This document shows positions 53,232-62,003 of a DNA stretch of 64,000 nucleotides, piece by piece. The stretch spans positions 4,340,001 to 4,404,000 of the forward strand of contig NZ_AP014862.1 in NCBI RefSeq assembly GCF_002355475.1, in the 5' to 3' direction. How positions within the stretch are numbered: position 1 is the stretch's first letter; every line of letters starts with the position of its first letter. A program made the position numbers and the translations under genes. The notes beneath the pieces are model-generated. The model was not told the origin of the DNA. It saw only the letters and a list, made by a program, of their open reading frames with translations, and did no database searches. This DNA comes from Pseudomonas furukawaii (GTDB lineage Bacteria; Pseudomonadota; Gammaproteobacteria; Pseudomonadales; Pseudomonadaceae).

Positions 53232-54296
53232 TCATGCGCGCCCAGGCGTGGGCGCCACGGCGCTACCGAGCATCCGCGGCAACCCGTCTTCCAGACCGAC
53301 GCGGGGGCACCAGCCCAGACGCGCGATCTTGTCGATATCGAAATGCCCCGCGCTGCGGGCGGCCGGCGCCAGCGGGTCGCGGGCCTTGGCCCGGACATCA
53401 AGGTGCTCGGTCTTGCCGGCTGCGGCGATGAGCAGGTGGGCCAGCTCCAGGATGGTGGTCTCGCGGGTTTCGCCGACGTTGTAGGCCTCCCCCGCCCTGC
53501 CCTTGAGCAGGACGTGGAACAGCCCCAGGACGGTGTCGGAGACGTAGCAAAAGGGTCGCGAGGCGCTGCCGTCGGAATCCAGCTGGATATCCCGGTCGTT
53601 CAGCACATCGGCCAGCAGGTCGGCGATGGCGCGGCCATCGTCCAGGCGAATCCCCGGGCCATAGCAATGGGACACCCGGGCGATCCGGGCATCGACCCCG
53701 TACTGGGTGTGGTAGGCCCGGCACAGGGTTTCCGCCAGGCGCTTGCTTTCGCTGTAGCAGGCCCGGGGCGACAGCGGGTCCTCGCTGCCGAAATCGGTTT
53801 CGCCGATGGCCTCGATACCCTGGGTGTTCTCGCCGTAGACCGCCCCGCTGCTGAGGAACAGCAGGCGCGCCGAGTGCCGGCGGGCCAGCTCCAGCATCTG
53901 GCGGGTGCCCTCGGTATTGGCCAGCACGGTGTCCACCGGGCGCTGCAGATAGGAGCGCGGGCTGGCCGGGCTGGCGGCATGGATGATGACGTCCGGCGCC
54001 ACCTCCGGTGGCAGGGGCTGGGTCACGTCCTGGATCAAGGGTTCGACTTCGCCGGGCAGATCGAGCCAGGGCAGGCGCTCACGCAACCGGCCCAGGTCAC
54101 GGGCCAGCGCCTGGATATGCAGATTGGCAGCAGGACGACTGCGGTTCAGCCAGGCCAGCGCCTCGACCAGGTGCCCGCCGATGAAGCCCGCGGCCCCCGT
54201 CACCAGGATGCGCTTGCCGTACAGGGCCTCCCAGGGCAGCGCGGCCGTGAGAATCCCCGACAGGTCTTCGGCCAGGCAGGCCTCAGGTGCCTTCAT
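53232..54296 (-). CDS. NAD-dependent sugar epimerase/dehydratase/reductase (extended SDR)
   Basis: The 354-residue protein is an extended short-chain dehydrogenase with NAD motif VTGAAGFIGGHLVEAL, FLSSGAVYGE and catalytic YSESK. About 25 residues precede the Rossmann fold. It may play the reductase or epimerase step after the TPP enzyme, as YerF does for yersiniose, but similarity to YerF cannot be judged by eye. It overlaps the upstream methyltransferase by 14 bases. Confidence 0.82.
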   Translation of the reverse strand: MKAPEACLAEDLSGILTAALPWEALYGKRILVTGAAGFIGGHLVEALAWLNRSRPAANLHIQALARDLGRLRERLPWLDLPGEVEPLIQDVTQPLPPEVAPDVIIHAASPASPRSYLQRPVDTVLANTEGTRQMLELARRHSARLLFLSSGAVYGENTQGIEAIGETDFGSEDPLSPRACYSESKRLAETLCRAYHTQYGVDARIARVSHCYGPGIRLDDGRAIADLLADVLNDRDIQLDSDGSASRPFCYVSDTVLGLFHVLLKGRAGEAYNVGETRETTILELAHLLIAAAGKTEHLDVRAKARDPLAPAARSAGHFDIDKIARLGWCPRVGLEDGLPRMLGSAVAPTPGRA

Positions 54297-55308
54297 ATAC
54301 AGCCTCCAGGCCGACCAGGCGCTCAGGGGCGATGCCCATGGCGAGCAACTGCCGGCGAATGTCCGCGCCGAAGCGGATGGAGCAGATGAGGATGGGCAGG
54401 TCGCCGTGGCGCGCCGGATCGTAGCCTTCGACCACGAATCCTGCCCGCTGCTGCCCCCATTTGGCCGGTGACGAGTCCACCAGCGCATGCAGCTCCAGCC
54501 CCTCGGCAAGCGGCTCCAGGTAGTTGTGGAAGTCGCCACCGATGGCATAGGCGATGAAAGGGCCGCCGAGTCGCTGGCGGAAGCGCTGCAGCAGGAGTTC
54601 CCGCTGGATCGCCGGCTGCGCCTGGCGCTCGGCGATGACCCGGATCGAGTCCGGGTAGACCGGCGATTCGTAGTGCCCCGTGGTGAGGCTGCGGCAGGCG
54701 AAGCCGCAGCGGGCCAACAGCATGCCGAGGGATGCCGGGGTGAACTGGTGCAGGTGCTCGGGATTGCGGTCATCGGCCAACGACGGATGCCCGGCCTGGT
54801 TCGGCACCTCGATCAGCAGCCTGCCGGCCGGTCCCAACAGCCGCGCCCAAGCCAGGAGCTCCGCTTCCGGCTCGGCGATGTGCTCCAGCACATGGAAGGA
54901 GGCGATCAGGTCGTAGGGAAGGGTCGACACCCCGGCTGCCGACGTCGAGAACACCCGGTCGAGGTGCTGACTGGCCAGGTCGCGGTCGCGGGACAACTCG
55001 ATCCCGTCGTAGACCACGGGCAACCGGGCCTTGAGGGCCTGGCCCAGCGCCCCTTCCGCGCAGCCCACCTCCAGCACCCGCAGGCCCGGCGCCAGCAGGT
55101 CGGACAGCGCCGCCGAGCGCTCGGCGATCTTGCGGGCGAACCAGGGCGCCTGTAGGTCGTTACGCGCCACCAGCGATTCGTAATAGCCGGCGTCGGTCGC
55201 TGCCGGCGGCGTCCGCCAGCGGTGACCGCACGACAGGCAGCGGGTATAGGCCGGGCTTTCCAGGGCGCCCTCGACCGAGTGGGCGCAACAGGGGCAGGAC
55301 CGTTTCAT
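54283..55308 (-). CDS. Class I SAM methyltransferase with zinc ribbon and C-terminal Rossmann module
   Basis: The 341-residue protein has a short N-terminal zinc ribbon (CPCC and CLSCGH), a SAM domain (LRVLEVGCAEGALGQALKAR, ASFHVLEHIAEPEAELLAWA) and a C-terminal Rossmann-like module (ELHALVDSSPAKWGQQRAGF, ICSIRFGADIRRQL). The last module is of the same type as in the C-methyltransferase and in the GT2 fusion of this operon. It lies between the TPP enzyme and the SDR gene. Its substrate is unknown. Confidence 0.78.
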   Translation of the reverse strand: MKRSCPCCAHSVEGALESPAYTRCLSCGHRWRTPPAATDAGYYESLVARNDLQAPWFARKIAERSAALSDLLAPGLRVLEVGCAEGALGQALKARLPVVYDGIELSRDRDLASQHLDRVFSTSAAGVSTLPYDLIASFHVLEHIAEPEAELLAWARLLGPAGRLLIEVPNQAGHPSLADDRNPEHLHQFTPASLGMLLARCGFACRSLTTGHYESPVYPDSIRVIAERQAQPAIQRELLLQRFRQRLGGPFIAYAIGGDFHNYLEPLAEGLELHALVDSSPAKWGQQRAGFVVEGYDPARHGDLPILICSIRFGADIRRQLLAMGIAPERLVGLEAVYEGT

Positions 55309-55312
55309 GGCG

Positions 55313-57133
55313 TCAGCGCCGAACCGCCAGGGACACCGGGCTCAGAGGCACGAGCATTTCCGCCTGCAGCTGCTCCAGCGGCAACAGCGGACTCATGTCC
55401 TCCAGCGGCATGGAGGTCATCGAGCCATCGGCCTGGGGTACCGCCGCCACCTTCGGGCTGAGCGCCTCGTCCTTCTGCAGCATCACCTCGACGATCATCG
55501 GTCGTGGCTGGGCCATGGCCTCGGCCAGGCCCGGAGCCAGCTCCGCGATGTGGCGGATGCGCTTGAACGGCAGGTGGTAGGCCCGCGCCAGCTCTTCCAG
55601 GTCCGGCATCCACAGCCCGGCCTCGGGACCGGTGCCGACGTAGCGACCCTCGAAGTAGTTGCGCTGGGTGTTGCGGATCGAGGCATAGCCGCCGTTGTTC
55701 ATCACCACCAGGCAGATCGGCAGGTCGAAGCCACGCAGTGTGGCCAGCTCCTGGAGGTTGAGTTGCAGGCTGCCGTCGCTTTCCACCGCCACCATTGGCT
55801 TGCGGCCGTTGGCGAAGCAGGCGCCGATCGCCGCCGGCAGGCCATAGCCCATGGCACCGAGGCCCGAGGTGAGGAATACCCGCTGGCCGGGACGGTTGCG
55901 GAACACGGTGTAGAACACCTCGACCGCGAGCCCGGAGCTGCCCGTGCTTACCAGGGTATCGGCCGGCACGGCGTCGGACAGCGCATCGGCGAACTGGAAG
56001 TGGCTGATCGGCCCTTCGACCGGGAATGGCTTGCCGTCATTCACGCCGTAGCGCGCCTTCCAGTCGGCGCAGCGTTCCAGCCATTGCGAACGCCTGAACC
56101 GGGCATCGCCCAGGGATTCGCCGAGAGCCGCGATGAAATCGCCAGCATCGCTGGAGATCGCCACCTCGATGGGCATGTCGAGCTTGTCGATCTCGTGGGT
56201 ATCCACATCCACCACGACCTTGCGAGCGGCGCGGGCGAAGTCGCGCGGCGCGTAGGCGGTGATGATGTTGTCGAGGCGGCAGCCGATGGCGATCAGCAGG
56301 TCCGCGTTCTGCACCGCGAAGTTCGGTGCGCGCAACGCCACGACGCCGGGTCGCCCGACATACAGGGGGTGCTCGTGGGGCAGCAGGTCCATGGCGTTCC
56401 AGGTGGTCACCACCGGCACGCCCAGGGCCTCGACCAGATTGCGGAAGGCCTTGGCCGCGCCGCTCAGGCGAACCCCGTGGCCAGCCAGGATCAGCGGCCG
56501 CTCGGCGCCTTCCAGCAGACGACGTACCTGCTCCAGCAACGCCGGGTCCAGGGTTGCGGCCGGGGCCGGGTCGGGCTGCCAGCCTTCAAGGCGGGCGGGG
56601 TCGATGGGCGCGCCCTGGACATCCAGCGGCACGTCGACCCACACAGGGCCGGCACGGCCATCACGCGCGAGGAACGCGGCACGCTCCAGCTCGCGACGGA
56701 TGTCCTCGGGACGCTCGATGGTCACGGCGTACTTGGTGATGGGGGTGACAACGCTGACGATGTCCACCTCCTGCACGCCCCTCTGCCGCAGCGGCGCCCC
56801 GCGCAGCAGGTCGGCACGCTTCACCTGGCCGGAAACCACTAGAAGCGGCACCGACTCGATCCAGGCACCGGCGACGGCGGTTACCGCGTTGGTCGCACCC
56901 GGCCCCGTGGTGACCATGGCCACGCCGAGGTTCTCGTTGATCCGGCAATAGGCTTCGGCCGCGATGGCCGCGGCCTGCTCGTGGTGACAGGCGACCACCT
57001 CCAGGCGCTCATGCTTGCCCACGGCGTCATTGAGGTGCATGGCCCCCCCGCCCGGCAGCAGGAACACATGCTCCACGCCCAGCCCGGCGATGAAGTCGGC
57101 AATGTAGTCGGCAACACGATAAGGGCTCGGCAC
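55313..57133 (-). CDS. Thiamine-diphosphate-dependent enzyme (acetolactate synthase-like, possibly YerE-type)
   Basis: The 606-residue protein has the three ThDP-enzyme domains: pyrimidine-binding N-domain (LLPGGGAMHLND, catalytic Glu52 in CHHEQAA), central FAD/nucleotide-binding-like domain (about 190-330) and PP-binding C-domain (ESDGSLQLNLQELATL then VVMNNGGY). In CDP-3,6-dideoxysugar clusters such an enzyme (YerE) adds a two-carbon unit from pyruvate to C-4, giving branched yersiniose precursors. RfbF/G/H in the same operon favours this reading over branched-chain amino-acid synthesis. The start is a GTG at 57133, two bases after neuB stops. Confidence 0.75.
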   Translation of the reverse strand: MPSPYRVADYIADFIAGLGVEHVFLLPGGGAMHLNDAVGKHERLEVVACHHEQAAAIAAEAYCRINENLGVAMVTTGPGATNAVTAVAGAWIESVPLLVVSGQVKRADLLRGAPLRQRGVQEVDIVSVVTPITKYAVTIERPEDIRRELERAAFLARDGRAGPVWVDVPLDVQGAPIDPARLEGWQPDPAPAATLDPALLEQVRRLLEGAERPLILAGHGVRLSGAAKAFRNLVEALGVPVVTTWNAMDLLPHEHPLYVGRPGVVALRAPNFAVQNADLLIAIGCRLDNIITAYAPRDFARAARKVVVDVDTHEIDKLDMPIEVAISSDAGDFIAALGESLGDARFRRSQWLERCADWKARYGVNDGKPFPVEGPISHFQFADALSDAVPADTLVSTGSSGLAVEVFYTVFRNRPGQRVFLTSGLGAMGYGLPAAIGACFANGRKPMVAVESDGSLQLNLQELATLRGFDLPICLVVMNNGGYASIRNTQRNYFEGRYVGTGPEAGLWMPDLEELARAYHLPFKRIRHIAELAPGLAEAMAQPRPMIVEVMLQKDEALSPKVAAVPQADGSMTSMPLEDMSPLLPLEQLQAEMLVPLSPVSLAVRR

Positions 57134-57134
57134 G

Positions 57135-58661
57135 TCAGTCCATCCAGTAGCTCAAGAGGGTTTTTCGGTCCCGATTGGCGTTGATCGCCTCATCGGTATA
57201 GAAGGAATCGTTGGCGTAATGCGTGGAGGAAAGCTCCTCGATGATCGCCCCGCCCGGGCTGCTGAAGGCATGGCGAACACCAGGCTCCACGGTGACCACG
57301 TCGCCTGGGCGGCACGTGCTCTCTTCACCATCCAGCCACAACCTCAGCTCGCCCTGCAGCACGTGGAAGGTCTCTTCCTTGCGCTCGTGGTACTGCTCGG
57401 GGTGCCGCTGGCCAGGCAGCAGCATCAGCAGTTTCTTGCAATAACCGCGATTGACCACCGTGAGCATGGTCAGGCCCACCTCGTCGAAACGGTCGAGTCC
57501 GTAGTGGTGGGAAATCTCCAGGTCGACCCGGCCGGGGAACACCACATGACTGTTGCGCAGTTGCGCACGAACCTGCTGGACGATGTCCCAGACCTTGTTG
57601 CGGACGTCGCGCCGGGTGCTGTTGGCCGGACCGATAGGTGCGTCGGCGGGGATATCGGCCTGGGCGGTGAAGGTGGCGTACTTCGACCAGTCATTGGCGG
57701 TGAACTGGTCGTCCCGGGGCGGAAAGGCGAAATAGACGTCCTCGGCATGCACCACCTCCCCCGCAGTGATGGGCCGCCGGGCGAACACGCCCCGGCGCAA
57801 GGAGCGCAGGCTCGCCAGTTCGCTCTCGTTGACCGGCAGGCGCTGGCTGCCTTCCCCGCACAGCAGCAGGGCGTAGCGGGCCGCGTCCAACCAGCGGCGA
57901 ACCTGCTCGGGACTGGCCGAGTAGGCGTTGATCGGGTAGCGCTCGGTGGGCAGACCGACATGCTTCTCGAAGACGCGGGCGCCCTTGGCCAGGGCCATCT
58001 TGACGATGTCGGTGTTGTCCGGGTCCTCGTGGGTGGAGAAGCCCACGCGCACGCCGGGGTAGCGCCGCTGCAGGAAATCCACCTGGGACAGGTGCATATG
58101 GGCGTCCGGTGTCGGGTACTCGCCGACGCAGTGGAGGATGGCGAAGTTCTTCTCCCGATGGGTGAGGAAGCTCACCAGGCGATCCACTTCCTCCAGGGTC
58201 GCCCCGGCGGTGGAAACGATCAGCGGGAACCGGGTCTGCACCACGCGCTCCAGCAGCGGCCAGTCGCTCATGGAGCAGCTGGCGATCTTGATGGCATCCA
58301 GCCCCTGCTCCTCGATCAGCGCCACCGACGGCTCGTCGAAGGGCGTGGACAGGCAAAGGAAGCCGCAGGCACGAATCTCCGCGACGAGCGCATCGAACTG
58401 CTCGCGGGACAGGCGTGTCTCGCTGAAGCGCTTGATGTACTTCACATCGTCCCGGCCGCGCATGGCGGGGTGGATGAAGGTATCCAGATCCCGGTACTGC
58501 AGCTTGAAGGCGAAGCGGAAGGGAAAGTCCCGGCACACGTCGGCGAAGGCCCTGATCAGCGCGATCCCATGCTCCAGGTCACCCATGTGGTTGTTGGCCA
58601 TCTCGAGGATGAACAGCGGCCGGTCGAAGAGCGCAGCTGCGGCAGTGGAAACGTCGTTCAT
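57135..58661 (-). CDS. NeuB-type sialic acid synthase fused to a C-terminal cupin
   Basis: The 508-residue protein has a NeuB TIM barrel (1 to about 275; FILEMANNHMGDLEHG, KIASCSMSDWPLLE, HEDPDNTDIVKMALAKGARVFEKHV noted as VFEKHVGLP), a short SAF-like segment (about 290-360, RGVFARRPITAGEVV) and a C-terminal cupin (about 385-508; RHPEQYHERKEETFHVLQGE, PGDVVTVEPGVRHAF) with metal-binding His/Glu. NeuB enzymes condense PEP with an N-acyl aldosamine. No CMP-sugar synthetase or epimerase for sialic acids is in the operon, so the product is probably not a standard nonulosonate. AAGGAG precedes the ATG at 58661. Confidence 0.82.
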   Translation of the reverse strand: MNDVSTAAAALFDRPLFILEMANNHMGDLEHGIALIRAFADVCRDFPFRFAFKLQYRDLDTFIHPAMRGRDDVKYIKRFSETRLSREQFDALVAEIRACGFLCLSTPFDEPSVALIEEQGLDAIKIASCSMSDWPLLERVVQTRFPLIVSTAGATLEEVDRLVSFLTHREKNFAILHCVGEYPTPDAHMHLSQVDFLQRRYPGVRVGFSTHEDPDNTDIVKMALAKGARVFEKHVGLPTERYPINAYSASPEQVRRWLDAARYALLLCGEGSQRLPVNESELASLRSLRRGVFARRPITAGEVVHAEDVYFAFPPRDDQFTANDWSKYATFTAQADIPADAPIGPANSTRRDVRNKVWDIVQQVRAQLRNSHVVFPGRVDLEISHHYGLDRFDEVGLTMLTVVNRGYCKKLLMLLPGQRHPEQYHERKEETFHVLQGELRLWLDGEESTCRPGDVVTVEPGVRHAFSSPGGAIIEELSSTHYANDSFYTDEAINANRDRKTLLSYWMD

Positions 58662-58663
58662 GT

Positions 58664-59983
58664 TCAGACTCCTTGGGCGAACCAGGCTTCGATCCGGCTG
58701 GCTGCGTGTTCCAGATGGGCTTCGGACAGGCCCGGCCAGAGGCCGATCCAGAAGGTGTCGCGCATGACCTTGTCGGTCACCCTCAACTCGCCTGCGACGC
58801 GGTACTCGAGTCCCTGCATGTAGGGTTGCCGCGTCAGGTTGCCGGCGAACAGCAGGCGCGTGCCCACCTTGTGCCGGTCCAGGTCGCGCAGGAGCTCGAC
58901 GCGATCCACGCCGCAACCATCGCGCAGGGTGATGGGGAAACCGAACCAGGACGGGTCGCTGCCGGGCGTCGCCCGGGGCAGTATCAGGCGGTCGGCGCAG
59001 CCGGACAGTCGCTCGCTGAGCCAGGCGAAATTGCGCCTGCGGGCGGCGATGAAGTCGTCCACCCGGTCCATCTGCGCCAGCGCGCAGGCGGCCTGCATGT
59101 CCGTGATCTTCAGGTTGTAGCCCAGGTGGGAGTAGGTGTACTTGTGGTCGTAGCCTTCCGGCAGATCGCCCAGCTGCCAGCAGAAGCGCTTGCCGCAGGT
59201 GTTGTCCTCCCCCGGCGCGCAGTAGCAGTCGCGGCCCCAGTCGCGGAACGACTCCATGATGCGCTTCAGCAGCGGGGTGTCGGTGAACACCGCACCGCCT
59301 TCGCCCATGGTGATGTGGTGCGCCGGGTAGAAGCTGAGGGTGCCGATGTCGCCGAAGCTGCCCACCTGCCGCCCTTCGAAGGTGGCGCCCAGGGCGTCGC
59401 AGCAGTCCTCGATCAACCAGAGCCCGTAGCGGTCGCAGAGTTCGCGGACCACCTTGAGGTTGAAAGGATTGCCGAGGGTGTGGGCCAGCATGATGGCCTT
59501 GGTCTTCGGGCCGATGGCGGCCTCGATCAGCGCCGGGTCGACGTTGTAGGTGCCCAGTTCGATGTCGACGAACACCGGCACCGCGCCGAACTGCAGGATC
59601 GGGTTCACCGTCGTGGGGAAGCCGGCGGCGACGCCTATCACCTCGTCGCCCTTGCGGATCGCCCGGTCCCCCAGGCGCGGCGACGTGAGGGCCGAGAAGG
59701 CCACCAGGTTGGCCGAGGAGCCGGAGTTGGTGGTCAGCACCGAGCGCCGGCCGAGGTAGCGGGCCAGCCGCGACTCGAAGGCCTGGTTGAAACGCCCGGT
59801 AGTCAGCCAGCCATCCAGCACGGCCTCGGTCATGCGCTGCAGCTCGGCTGCGCCGATCACCTTGCCCGATGGCGGCACCGCATGCTCACCCGGCATAAAA
59901 GGGTTGGGCGCAAACTGCAACTCCGCGTAGCGCCCTACCAGTTCAACTATCTGCTGGCGCAGTTGCGCCGCCTCATCACTCAT
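58664..59983 (-). CDS. rfbH: CDP-4-keto-6-deoxyglucose 3-dehydratase RfbH (DdhC/E1)
   Basis: The enzyme removes the C-3 hydroxyl from CDP-6-deoxy-4-keto-glucose with pyridoxamine phosphate and a [2Fe-2S] cluster. The 439-residue protein keeps SFYPAHHITMGEGG (His in place of the usual PLP lysine, His222) and the cluster motif exactly: Cys195-X57-Cys253-X1-Cys255-X7-Cys263. It therefore looks active. The partner reductase DdhD/E3 is not in this window. The start at 59983 overlaps the rfbG stop (ATGA). Confidence 0.93.
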   Translation of the reverse strand: MSDEAAQLRQQIVELVGRYAELQFAPNPFMPGEHAVPPSGKVIGAAELQRMTEAVLDGWLTTGRFNQAFESRLARYLGRRSVLTTNSGSSANLVAFSALTSPRLGDRAIRKGDEVIGVAAGFPTTVNPILQFGAVPVFVDIELGTYNVDPALIEAAIGPKTKAIMLAHTLGNPFNLKVVRELCDRYGLWLIEDCCDALGATFEGRQVGSFGDIGTLSFYPAHHITMGEGGAVFTDTPLLKRIMESFRDWGRDCYCAPGEDNTCGKRFCWQLGDLPEGYDHKYTYSHLGYNLKITDMQAACALAQMDRVDDFIAARRRNFAWLSERLSGCADRLILPRATPGSDPSWFGFPITLRDGCGVDRVELLRDLDRHKVGTRLLFAGNLTRQPYMQGLEYRVAGELRVTDKVMRDTFWIGLWPGLSEAHLEHAASRIEAWFAQGV

Positions 59984-61053
59984 GGGTTCTCGCCTTGAAA
60001 TGCCGCGATCTGCGCGCGGGTGAAGGCCTGCATATCCTGACCCGCCTGCCAGGCCTGGTGCCACGCCAGGGTCCGTTCCAGGGTTTGCTCCAGGGAGCCG
60101 TTTGGACGCCAGCCCAGGCGCTGGCGAGCCTTGGACGAGTCGAGCGTGAGCAGCCCGGCCTCGTGGGGTTGCACCTCGCCACTGGCGGTCCAGCCAGGGC
60201 ATCCCGGCCAGAGACGCGCCAGCTGTTCCACTACCTCGCCTACAGGGGCCACGCCTGAGGCATCGGGGCCGAAGTTCCAGGCCTCGGCCACTCCATCGCC
60301 CCGTTCCACCAGGGCCTGGGCCAGCAACAGGTAGCCCTGCAGGGGCTCCAGCACGTGCTGCCAGGGACGAGTGGCCTGGGGATAACGCAGGGTGAGCGTC
60401 TCGCCCCGCTGCCAGGCAGCCAGGGCGTCCGGTATCAGGCGTTCAGGCGACCAGTCGCCGCCGCCCAACACGTTGCCCGCCCGGGCGGTGGCCAGGGCGA
60501 CACCCCGGGCCCGCAGGAAGGAATCGCGCCAGGAGGCGCACAGCAACTCGACGCAGGCCTTGCTGCTGCTGTAGGGATCGACGCCGCCGAGGGCGTCCTG
60601 TTCACGATAGGGCCAGACCCATTCGCGGTTCTCGTAGCACTTGTCGGTGGTGACCACCACGACGGCGCGCACGGTTTCGCACTGGCGCACCGCCTCCAGC
60701 AGGTTGAGGGTGCCCATCAGGTTCACCCCATAGGTGTCCGCCGGCGCCCGATAGGACTCGCGCACCAACGGCTGGGCCGCCAGGTGCAGCACGATCTCGG
60801 GTCGGAACGCCAATAAGTCGCGGCTCAGGGCCTCGGCATCACGAATATCGGCGATCCGCCCCGGCACCCGCTCCGCCAGACGCGCGGACTGCCAGAGCGA
60901 TGGGGTCGTGGAGGCCTCCAGGGCGTAGCCGAAGACCTCGGCGCCCAGCTCGCGCAACCATAACGCCAGCCAGCCGCCCTTGAACCCGGTATGCCCGGTG
61001 AGCAGGACGCGCCGCCCTTGCCAGAAGGCCGGATTCAACGCCACAGCTGCCAC
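59980..61053 (-). CDS. rfbG: CDP-glucose 4,6-dehydratase RfbG
   Basis: RfbG converts CDP-glucose to CDP-4-keto-6-deoxyglucose. The 357-residue protein has the NAD motif TGHTGFKGGWLALWLRELGA, VVVTTDKCYEN and catalytic DPYSSSKACVEL. The start is a GTG at 61053 (19-base overlap with rfbF); a TTG at 61038 would give the more usual start NPAFWQGRR. Both are coupled to rfbF. Confidence 0.94.
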   Translation of the reverse strand: MAAVALNPAFWQGRRVLLTGHTGFKGGWLALWLRELGAEVFGYALEASTTPSLWQSARLAERVPGRIADIRDAEALSRDLLAFRPEIVLHLAAQPLVRESYRAPADTYGVNLMGTLNLLEAVRQCETVRAVVVVTTDKCYENREWVWPYREQDALGGVDPYSSSKACVELLCASWRDSFLRARGVALATARAGNVLGGGDWSPERLIPDALAAWQRGETLTLRYPQATRPWQHVLEPLQGYLLLAQALVERGDGVAEAWNFGPDASGVAPVGEVVEQLARLWPGCPGWTASGEVQPHEAGLLTLDSSKARQRLGWRPNGSLEQTLERTLAWHQAWQAGQDMQAFTRAQIAAFQGENP

Positions 61054-61805
61054 TCCGCCTGGCCGCTCTTCCAGCGCTCCTCCAGCAGGACGCGGTCGCG
61101 CAGGGTGTCCATCGGCTGCCAGAATCCGCGGTGCAGATGACTCATCAGCTGGCCATCGTCGGCCAGCCTGCGCATCGGCTCGTACTCCCAGGTCGTGCTG
61201 TCGCCGGCGATGTAGTCGAGCACGGCCGGCTCGAGCACAAAGAAGCCGCCATTGATCCAGCCACCGTCGCCCAGCGGCTTTTCCTGGAACCCGTTGACCT
61301 GGTCCCCCTGTACATCCAGGGCACCGTAACGGCCGGGGGGCTGGACCGCCGTGACCGTGGCCAACTTGCCGTGCTGGCGATGGAAATCGAGCAACGCCGG
61401 AATATCCACATCGGATACCCCGTCGCCGTAGGTGAAGCAGAAGGTTTCGTCGTCCAGGTACTCGCGCACCCGCTTGAGTCGCCCCCCGGTTCCGGTGCTT
61501 TCGCCGGTATCCACCAGGGTGACGCGCCAGGGCTCGGCGTGGCGATTGTGGATGTGCATGCGATTTTCGGCCATGTCGAAGGTGACGTCGGACATGTGCA
61601 GGAAATAGTTGGCGAAGTACTCCTTGATGACATAGCCCTTGTAGCCGAGGCAGATCACGAAGTCATTGATGCCGTAGTGGGAGTAGATCTTCATGATGTG
61701 CCAGATGATCGGCTTGCCGCCTATCTCGATCATCGGCTTGGGCCGCAGGTGGGATTCCTCGCTGATACGCGTTCCCAATCCCCCCGCCAGGATTACCACT
61801 TTCAT
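61035..61805 (-). CDS. rfbF: Glucose-1-phosphate cytidylyltransferase RfbF
   Basis: RfbF makes CDP-glucose from CTP and glucose-1-phosphate and is the first gene of the glycan operon. The 256-residue protein has the nucleotidyltransferase signature LAGGLGTRISEESHLRPKPM and TYGDGVSDVD. A strong sigma54 promoter lies at 61877-61891, about 72 bases upstream, which ties the whole operon to the flagellar hierarchy. Confidence 0.95.
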   Translation of the reverse strand: MKVVILAGGLGTRISEESHLRPKPMIEIGGKPIIWHIMKIYSHYGINDFVICLGYKGYVIKEYFANYFLHMSDVTFDMAENRMHIHNRHAEPWRVTLVDTGESTGTGGRLKRVREYLDDETFCFTYGDGVSDVDIPALLDFHRQHGKLATVTAVQPPGRYGALDVQGDQVNGFQEKPLGDGGWINGGFFVLEPAVLDYIAGDSTTWEYEPMRRLADDGQLMSHLHRGFWQPMDTLRDRVLLEERWKSGQAEWQLWR

Positions 61806-61876
61806 TTCTTGTCAGCCTTGTTATGAACCTGCACCGGTCATGTCGCGTCAGTATTCCGACTCGTGCACGGCACGCA

Positions 61877-61891
61877 GCAAGAAGCTTGCCA
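61877..61891 (-). promoter_or_regulatory. Sigma54 (RpoN) promoter of the glycan operon
   Basis: On the minus strand the site reads TGGCAAGCTTCTTGC, with the GG-N10-GC spacing and exact TTGC. As all genes to 43902 are coupled or nearly so, one RpoN/FleQ-type promoter probably drives about 18 kb. Confidence 0.88.
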
Positions 61892-62003
61892 GCGGCCCGG
61901 CATGCCCGTCGGGGCGGCGTCGGGGCGCTCGGCGAAAATGCCGGGTGCAAATGCGCGGGAGTGTAGCGAATGCCCGGAATGACGTCGCTGCGATTTTCCG
62001 CGA

